64,000 bases of DNA from Balanoglossus misakiensis (Eukaryota > Hemichordata): positions 930,001 to 994,000 of the forward strand of contig CM082588.2 of assembly GCA_040954595.2 (NCBI GenBank). The letters are read 5' to 3'. Of this stretch, positions 57,101 through 64,000 are shown piece by piece. Position 1 is the stretch's first letter. Each line of letters opens with the position of its first letter. Below the pieces are notes generated by a model, which was not told the DNA's origin, searched no databases, and saw only the letters and a list, made by a program, of their open reading frames with translations. The position numbers were made by a program, and so were the translations under genes.

Positions 57101-60100
57101 CTCAGGCCAATTGTCCGGAAGGTTTTAGAAGAATGATGCGCTTGGTGAAAACAGTTCAATGTCTTTCTTCTATGTTTAATGGACAATTGCATAGACACGA
57201 GCTCTGTGTGGCAGGGGTGTATGTCTTACACTCTACAGCGATTGTCTCCATGGTGGTGTGGAGGCGTCGCCGTAACGACACACAGCCCTTCCACGCAGAG
57301 CTACACTAACACTTGTCTGTTGGTGCAGAACTGGTTTTTCTCCTCCAGAGAGAGAGAGAGACGTGCAACTGCCGACTCAAAATATATTGGATTCAGATCA
57401 AATCATAGTTACATCTTTGCAGTGTTCAGGATCTTTCTGATTTCTCGCTTGTAGTTAATGAAACAATCATTTTGATGAGGCCCAGGAGTGAGAAAGTAAT
57501 CTATCGTCTGCTGAAAAGGTTAAATGCAGATGAAATATGTCATCATTTACTACCTGTCATGGAAATACTATTAATAATTAAAGAATTAAAAATCATGCTT
57601 TTGGATGAGTCTCGACTATTCATAAATATATAATCATTTTCTTTGGGAGGTGGTGACTGGTGTTGGTGCATTAAGCTGAAATTGTATGTGTTGAGATAAG
57701 AGGCTCCATCCATACAGCAAGATCCAGAAGCAACTAAGCATATAGGCAACATGCATGTACCATTTATTGTTTATATCCTTATTTGTCTTTTAATAGTCAT
57801 GAGGAGATGGAACTACAACAGACTTCCAGTAGTAGGAAGGAACTTCCGAAGACAGAAAGCGTCCAGAAATGCAATGATTTCCCTGAGTTTTTATTGCAGT
57901 TCCAGTCAGTGCTAGTCGACTATGGTAGATTGCAAGACTCTGTAGGGAGGGAGGCCAGCCATGTACCTGTATCAGAAAAACCACAGACCTTCACTCACAG
58001 CTGTTTCTTGGCTAGTCTTTTGACGAGTGAGCCCCCAGATCCCCATAGCCTTGGTGCAGCCTAGCTGTTGTAAACAAATTTAGGTTCCTGTAGGCATGAT
58101 ACAGGTATTTGAAAAAATACTGTACAGGTGTTCTGTACTGGTATATCAGACTATATATCTTTGGCATGTAAACACGAAAAAAAAAACTGGCTCAAATTCT
58201 GCTGAAACGCTCGCCAAGCTGATATGGAATTACCAGAACATACAATACAAGTGGCCGAGTGTTTACCACTGTGTGTGATTTTGTTTCTATTCTGCCGGCG
58301 AAATAACACCTTGCCTCCACCCACGCTGCAGGGAGAGATTAAACCAGAAAAATATAGTCCATATGGCAATCCTCTGGTGAGAGACAGCCAGGATAAGCTG
58401 TGTTGTTAAGCTGTGAAAAAATACACCACTCACTGCAGATAGAGTTGGAAAACAAACGGACAACATTTTCTATGTCGCGTGATCAATAACATTTTAAAAA
58501 TACATGTGTTCAGTTTCACTCATTGCTTTTGAAATTCACAGTTAACAATACAGATTCTTGGTGGAGTTGTAAACACCCACCGAGGATACCAGTCAATCCT
58601 ATAATCCCTGTAAATATGTGAGATTCTAAAATTAAGAATGATTTGTTGTTTGCTGTTTGTATTGCCTTCTGGACAATGAATTGCTAAATACTTTGTGTAT
58701 TGAGAGGGATGTCCTAACAGACAATCCTGATAGTTAGCATACCTGACTGTTTGGAATTCCAAGCCTCTCTTCTCTATTGTTATTCTCAGATTCACAGATC
58801 AGTGGAATTTCCGACAGCTGCTTCACTATTGTAGTCTGTCACAAACCTTCAAAGAGCGCAGAGAAAAATAACAGATTTTTGGGATTTTTTTATCTTTGTG
58901 TGGGTCTGTCACTGGCAACCCAGTAGGTCTTGTAGTATTGATTGTTCCAAGATCACACACTGCTGAGAAAGTCGTGGAATTTTAGAACATCCCGGAAATT
59001 CTCCGAAAAGAAATCAATTTGAAGTCCTGGAAAATGATAAGCCACAGATTCTGACCAGAAATTGATCAGACTATCAAAAAAAATTGTCAAAAAGATTGAC
59101 AGTTGTCCTTTAATACAAGTATACCGATCATATTTGTTGATCCACATTTTCCTTGAAAATGTTACTAATACTGTTGTCTTTAATCAGGTTCATGCTTTTT
59201 CTCAAAAGTTAAAGTTAGATGTTAATTTTATATTACTTAATGATTACTTTTTTAACGAAAGTGCATTGACCGTTATTGAAAAAAGTTTATTTAAACTGTG
59301 CCAGGTACTGCCTTATCACATTACCCTAGTAGCCTTTCTTTGACACCTGACCTTTGACACAGACTCCAAACTTAGACTTTGATGTGCCCTGTGTGGTTTG
59401 GATGAATTTGTTTAGGTTCTCATTTCCCCACCCATCGAACACACATGCACATGTCCGCAATGGCAGTTTAAAGGACATCAGAGATTACTGCCGGATAGAA
59501 ATGTTTGCGTACGTGAACACTTGTAGCATTGCTTGTCATTAGGTCGGGGTATCTCAATTGTAAGGGTCTTGGCCACACTTAGAGGTGTCTTTAAATTTAC
59601 CGCCTTTCCTTCATAAATCAGTCACGGCTTTTGTTCTCTGATGCTTAGTTATTCAATGCGGTTGGTCTTGAACTCTGACCCTCCACTAAATAACCGGCCT
59701 TTTTTCGCTACCGCAGCCTTTGACAAAAGAGGCTGCCCCAGTAACAGTAGAGAGGCTGGAATCTTTGTTCACTCGGCCTTGTAGTGGTCAATTGTCGGAC
59801 ACTTCTTTCCACCGAAGAAATCTCGCCCGCTGTACACCGCCCGCATCTTTGCGGCACATACCAGTATTAACATATTGAATGTCCAGTGGTTTTACGGAGA
59901 GCCGACAATGCTTTTGTCGCTTTTGTGCCTCGCTCAGTCTCCATTGTTTTCGTATTTGTCTTTGGTATGCTCTTTGAGGTTAGCCGGCTAATAGCCTGGT
60001 AACCATAACAGTACAATTGACCAGATCAGTATTTAAATGGCCACAGTTACAACTGAAGTGCCCAGATTTTGTCAAACAGTCATATTTTAGTCCACCACAA

Positions 60101-62301
60101 ACTTTTAAAAGTTTGTGGCAAATCTCTTTAAATCCCCACTAAAATCAAGAGTTTGGTTTCCCACATTGTAAATCACCATAGCAACATCTTGTCTGGGATG
60201 AGCAGCATGTCTGTGAAGGAAGAACATTGGTTTCCCGGCAACAAAACATGGAAGCTAAACTTGGAGAGGAAAATAAGATAAAATTGAGAAATTATTCAAC
60301 AGTCGATGATTATCAGATTATATCTTAATCCTGTGCATCAGAACAGAGATATCTCTTTTAAAGTAATTGTATTCTGCAACATTTGCTGGGATTAAAGTTT
60401 GGGATGCAGTCCTGAAAGGGTAATTAGTCTTATGAAATTGTTACTGAACCATGCATTAAAATCTTTGTTTTTGTGGACAGAATTGCATTCACCTTCATAA
60501 TTCTGTGTGAGATTTACAACTGCAGTAAACATTAAAGGGATCACCCAGTCATCACCTTTGAAAGGAAAACATGTTTTGCTCCCGTAAAATAAACTAACAA
60601 TTTGAGATTGTCTGACAATTGAATGATATACAGTATGCACTAAAACATGTTTCTGTGTTATATATAGTTTGCGGTGAAACAGTAAAATAGTTGATGACAA
60701 GCTACGCACAGTTGTAGTATGAAGACATTATGGCCACAAGTGTTTTAGGAGTTCTTTAATGAGCTGTAGTTTGTAATTGTGCTGTTAGGGGGTGTGCAAG
60801 ACAGGTAAATACAGAAATACATGTATATACAGACTTCAAACAGACAGACAGAGAAGACAGACCTACATGATTCAGGATGTAGAAAAAGAGAATGCAGTAA
60901 TGTACTGTATACGAACTAAAAATACTGAAAAAATTTGTAAAATCCACAGCTCTTAAAAGAGATGAGAGAGGTGAAAGAAGGGACGCAGATTGCTGTACAG
61001 GAGTATTGTGATGACTGATTATAGAGTAAACTGTCAATTGAAATAGAGCAAGGTACACGAAGCCTTGAAGGGGGTCTGTCACTCAACACAATGAATACAG
61101 TACTCTCCTATCACTTTGAGATCCAAAGACATTATCACACTTTTCGATGTCCCACTGATAGTGAGTAAATTCCTGGAATACCACTGAGCGTTTGGGGTCA
61201 TTTGGTCCTCATTAATTTTGACTTCTGTAGATGTAAAGTCTGTTACCGCATGCACAGTTGAAGTGTGTGCAATTCAAGTTGTACACAGAACCAGCTGACT
61301 ATGCCTACAGTGTTTTCTGTAGGCGTTGACGTAGAGACGCTATTGGTCCATATTTCAGATTCCAACCATTGCTGAATAGTTTTTTCACCATATTTCTGTT
61401 ATACTGCTGCAACCGAGATTCAGATTGTCACAGCTGATGTGCATACATGAAGCCTAGCAATAAGTATGTTCGGACAAAAGTGTGTTCTCAATTTGCCGTA
61501 TAAATCAACCGTTATCAAGTATTATGAGCTGGTTCATTTCCATGAAACCCTTCTATTAATGGGAAGGTGGTTTTCGGGCAAAGGAATATGCTCATTGAAA
61601 ATTTGCCACGATAAGGTCAGGCCAGGTCAGGTCAAGGGATTTCGTCAATGACCTGGAATAAAGTTCATGTTTGTGATATTGGTAGATCTTGCCACGAGAG
61701 GGCAGTAGGTACAAGAAAAACACTCCCAATGGGATCATGGGATGCCATCCAAATCAGGGTGTCAGTGATGGGCGTAAGATATTATTCATGGGTAACAAAT
61801 TACTGAGGTTTCTGAGCAGCTTGAGTGACATCATTACTGGGTCTGTTGCATAGAAATACAACTGAAGTATATTCCCTTTGGATAATTAAACATAGCACAG
61901 CCTGAATAAAGTTTCTGCGTATACATATTGCAGTATACATGTGAAATTTTCATGAATGTCTACATATTTGTATTAAAATACACTACATCCATCTCTGTGT
62001 GCAAAGCTCTAATCTTACATTTTTCGTTAAAATATAAGAATTATTGGTCATACAGCTTTTTAAGCTAGAAATAATATTTACCGGTAGTTAAAATTTAGTC
62101 CTATCACACTTTGTGGTGCTGGTGATTCCAAGTCAGAAAAGATGTGTGAAAGAGTTTTAAAAAGAAGAAACTGGTACTGAGTGTTTATTTCTAAAGCTGT
62201 GAAATTTATTTTATAGGTTTGCAATGGGAGATTGTCGTCGGCCTCTGATTGAATCAGCTCTTCTGATTGAAGACATCACACATCAACAGATGACATCACT
62301 G
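42042..62301 (+). CDS. SUPT3H: SUPT3H (Spt3 homologue, SAGA/TFTC subunit), 5' part, 3 coding exons, remainder beyond window
   Basis: Exons 42042-42122, 42847-42950 and 62217-62301 join in phase to 90 codons; the next exon is not in the window. Spt3 is a nuclear subunit of the SAGA histone acetyltransferase complex; its paired histone folds help position TBP at promoters. The N-terminus is Lys-rich (MTKPKAKSKKVEKPKE), followed by a Ser/Thr/Ala linker. The diagnostic part is WFTTDIQHMM|FAMGDCRRPL and ESALLIEDITHQQMTSL, matching the first histone fold (human FATELQSMMYSLGDARRPL). The start is the first in-frame ATG after a consensus housekeeping promoter. Intron 2 is 19.3 kb. Confidence 0.93.
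42847..42950 (+). CDS. SUPT3H: SUPT3H coding exon 2, start of histone fold 1
   Basis: 104 bp with acceptor ttctgtctgcag and donor ATGAT/gtgagt. It encodes a Ser/Ala-rich linker, then WFTTDIQHM, the entry to the first histone fold. Two bases (AT) are carried over and completed to Met by exon 3. Confidence 0.9.
44259..44481 (-). mobile_element. tRNA-derived SINE, minus orientation
   Basis: Read on the minus strand, the element starts at gggcatcgtgg (44481). It has an A-box-like TGGTCAAGTGG (44463-44473) and a degenerate B-box-like GGCTTGGAGACC (44419-44430), spaced as in a tRNA. A body follows containing gtgcccttgagcaaggcac, and it ends in an (ATAAA)n tail, seen on the plus strand as TTTTATTTTATT at about 44259-44297. 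This is RNA polymerase III promoter plus A-rich tail architecture. No clear target-site duplication was found. Confidence 0.75.
45339..45427. mobile_element. piggyBac-type MITE, copy 2 (SUPT3H intron 2)
   Basis: This is the same element in the same orientation as the copy at 3891-3982, differing at about ten positions. It shares CCTTTCACCACCATGGTTCA and GTTGGACCT. The left TTAACCC end is intact, but the right end reads GGTGAAAGGGACC, so the right TTAA is lost and this copy is presumably older or damaged. Confidence 0.88.
48325..48424. repeat. GA/GACA simple-sequence region
   Basis: Purine-rich (GA)n, GGGA and (CAGA)n blocks over ~100 bp. The arginine/serine-poor frame across it on the minus strand is an artefact of the repeat. 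Confidence 0.9.
52330..52560 (+). other. CpG-rich islet with 70-codon open frame and consensus donor
   Basis: About 16 CG dinucleotides in ~210 bp, set in AT-rich surroundings. One plus-strand frame is open from before 52346 to the TAG at 52556-52558 (VADFIVDRFAVVRIHLP... ending TPTKRK). A consensus donor GTAAGT follows AAGC at 52548-52551, and potential acceptors (gctgcag, attcag) lie just upstream. The peptide resembles no family I recognise. It could be an exon of an unknown transcript, a distal promoter or enhancer, or a decayed insertion. Confidence 0.35.
57347..57361. repeat. Short (AG)n run
   Basis: Seven AG units in SUPT3H intron 2. No other feature is attached to it. Confidence 0.85.
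59690..59960. promoter_or_regulatory. Second CpG-rich islet in SUPT3H intron 2, candidate regulatory element
   Basis: CG-rich compared with its flanks (aaccggcc, cgctaccgc, ctcgcccgctg, accgcccgcatc, tgcggcac). It has SOX-like motifs (tctttgttc near 59762, ccattgttt near 59941). No open frame or splice pattern supports an exon. It is called regulatory by composition only. Confidence 0.35.
61614..61629 (+). promoter_or_regulatory. Perfect DR4 nuclear-receptor motif
   Basis: AGGTCA, four-base spacer ggcc, AGGTCA, immediately followed by a further overlapping GGTCAAGG half-site. DR4 is the arrangement bound by TR/RXR and LXR/RXR classes. Function here is unknown. Confidence 0.5.
61692..61705 (+). 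promoter_or_regulatory. CTCF-like motif
   Basis: CCACGAGAGGGCAG matches the CTCF core consensus CCASYAGRKGGCRS at 13 of 14 positions. It lies 512 bp before SUPT3H exon 3. Confidence 0.45.
62217..62301 (+). CDS. SUPT3H: SUPT3H coding exon 3, histone fold 1
   Basis: 85 bp with acceptor attttatag and donor TCACTG/gtaagt. It encodes FAMGDCRRPLIESALLIED followed by ITHQQMTSL, the most conserved part of Spt3 in the window. It ends in phase 0. Confidence 0.93.
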
Positions 62302-64000
62302 GTAAGTAACAGCGTTTCTGCCAAATTCTGCTAGAAACAAAATAACATTATTTTCATAAAATACATACTTGTGTCAATTTAATGCTTCTACCGACAGTAA
62401 GACAAAGCTGTTGTATTCCGTATAACCACATTACATAAAAAAATAAAATAAATACATCCAGAAATAATTGGGAAAAACTGTGCAATTAAAGACTGTAAAT
62501 TGTGCTTTTTAGTCACTACCACATTTATTTTGCTTTAAAATGTTTAGGGCCAGTTGTTTAAACCTAGGGCAGAATGGGATATTATCGGAATCACGCAATT
62601 ATTTTTTTCTTGGCATAATAGTCTTAAATTTGATGTATTGTGGGTAATCCCTGACTAAGAAGGTTCCCATAGAAACAAGCATGAGTCTGGGCTGATCATG
62701 GATCAAAGATTATCATCATGACTTTATTGCAGTAATGAAAAAAAAAGAATAATGATGTTGCATTCAAAACTGATATGTAATGTAATGTATTTTTATGTAA
62801 TGGATTTGTCTAGTTAGAAATGTCAGAATTGTAATTTAGATTACTGGTAACAATCTTAATCTGTTTTGATTGTTGTCATATTGCTTTTTGAAGACCTCTC
62901 TTTGATAACAATCATATATTCAAGAGACAATATATATGTAGTACAAGAAAACTAAGTATTAGTTATAAATTATACTAGAGACACAAACCCAGGCATGGTA
63001 GAGGCCCCCCCCCCCACAGATACAGTTTTAAAGACATCCATCCATATACAGTTGAGACACCTATCCATGAATGGTTACTTCCTATGCATTATACTGGTAG
63101 CATTTAATCTGTGGTCTGAGCACATTTACTCAAAGCGCATGCATTGTATTACAGCAGTGTGTAAAATTTGTCGATTCTAAGGGGCGAACGTAACAATACA
63201 CTATGCATATTTAAAGTGTATTTGTTAAGAAGTTTGAAGACAATGAGAGAATGCCAGCTGAGTCCATGCATGCCTCAGTTCGATTGCTCCCTGGAATATA
63301 AAATTCAACATCAAATGAAACGTCCGAGTACGAACACTCTATGGCTACTTAGCGGAAAATAGGAATATCTGAATAACAAAGCAAATATGCACGTTTCAGG
63401 TTTAGAATCTGAAAATTTAATTGCAAAAATACCAAACAATATAATTAAGAGAAAGGTTGCATAAAAATGGTAAAAATAGGAGTAAAATATTTTGGGGTTA
63501 GCCTCATGTTCTGGCAGGCAATGATGGTGTAATGGAAGACTGGCATGATATACGAGTCCCAAATGAGGACTGTATTCACAGAAAGTACTTGAGATAGCCC
63601 TGGCCTATCAAATCACTGTCACTCCCTGATACAACATCCAAGATTTTATCCGAGAATTTATGATTCCCCGATGACCCGACTGGGTTATCTGCTGATTATC
63701 ATTTAAATCTACTTTCTGGGAATTCATCACATCTCTAATGTCGGGTGATACAAACGCCATACATCAAAGTGGTATTGTGTGTGCTAATCATACTATTGTG
63801 TGCAGATATTCAGATAAGAATTTGGCTCTGTTCACTGTTCTGTTATTCCATTGTATCTTCGAAATTTTTCTGTTGAATATGATCCAATGTTACACAGGTC
63901 TCCTGTAGTGTAATTGGGCAGTGATAAAGAAATCTGTGTGTGCCAAATTTAACATTTTGATATTCAATGTGGTATTTTGATCAATCAGTCATACCAAGCA
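62302..64000 (+). other. SUPT3H: SUPT3H intron 3, start
   Basis: After the donor at 62302 no further histone-fold exon was found up to the window end. The DNA is AT-rich, with an 11 C run at 63005-63015. Nothing else is recognised. Confidence 0.7.

Larger units (their letters stand above)
42951..62216 (+). other. SUPT3H: SUPT3H intron 2 (19.3 kb), gene-free, candidate RUNX regulatory domain
   Basis: No coding exon was recognised on either strand; open frames are short and lack family motifs. Contents: SINE (44.26-44.48 kb), MITE (45.34-45.43 kb), GA/GACA simple repeat (48.33-48.42 kb), three exact copies of a 14-mer (50.8-53.5 kb), a CpG-rich islet with an open frame (52.33-52.56 kb), a GA tract (57.35 kb), a second CpG-rich islet (59.69-59.95 kb), and DR4 and CTCF-like motifs (61.6-61.7 kb). 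Confidence 0.7.

Overview
The window is AT-rich animal genomic DNA with spliced genes, GT-AG introns, metazoan transposon relics and microsatellites. Nothing prokaryotic was seen, and no viral, rRNA or functional tRNA gene was recognised. The predicted proteins are clearly bilaterian but diverged from vertebrate orthologues. A single RUNX-type gene, a tRNA-derived SINE and piggyBac-type MITEs fit an invertebrate such as a hemichordate, echinoderm, cephalochordate or spiralian. I cannot settle which from the sequence alone.

Four protein-coding genes are supported exon by exon, with reading phase kept across every proposed junction. (1) 1-6686, minus strand: the 5' 13 coding exons (713 codons) of an ARFGEF3/BIG3 orthologue; the gene runs off the left edge. 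(2) 7543-10777, plus strand: a complete ATE1 arginyl-tRNA-protein transferase gene (460 aa) with two tandem, equal-length, mutually exclusive exons. (3) 14666-41018, minus strand: a complete RUNX transcription-factor gene (506 aa, four coding exons) with introns of about 1.6, 15.4 and 7.8 kb, ending in the Groucho-binding VWRPY motif. (4) 42042-62301 and beyond, plus strand: the first three coding exons (90 codons) of SUPT3H (SAGA subunit Spt3), including a 19.3 kb second intron; it runs off the right edge.

ARFGEF3 and ATE1 are head-to-head across 856 bp. ATE1 and RUNX are tail-to-tail across 3.9 kb. RUNX and SUPT3H are head-to-head with their start codons 1,023 bp apart. The RUNX2-SUPT3H pairing is also found in vertebrates. 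The large RUNX introns and the giant SUPT3H intron hold no further recognisable gene and are the obvious place for RUNX enhancers.

Mobile and repeated DNA includes two copies of a ~90 bp piggyBac-type MITE (3.9 and 45.3 kb), a tRNA-headed SINE (44.26-44.48 kb), and a ~1.4 kb element in RUNX intron 3. That element is bounded by GGGCCCAAGC inverted ends and has a ~240 bp tandem array carrying four perfect DR1 nuclear-receptor motifs. Other notable signals are consensus RUNX sites in the RUNX/SUPT3H promoter, a Hes/Hey palindrome in RUNX intron 1, a 14-mer resembling the ZNF143 core repeated three times in the SUPT3H intron, CTCF-like motifs toward both ends of the RUNX domain, and two CpG-rich islets inside the SUPT3H intron.
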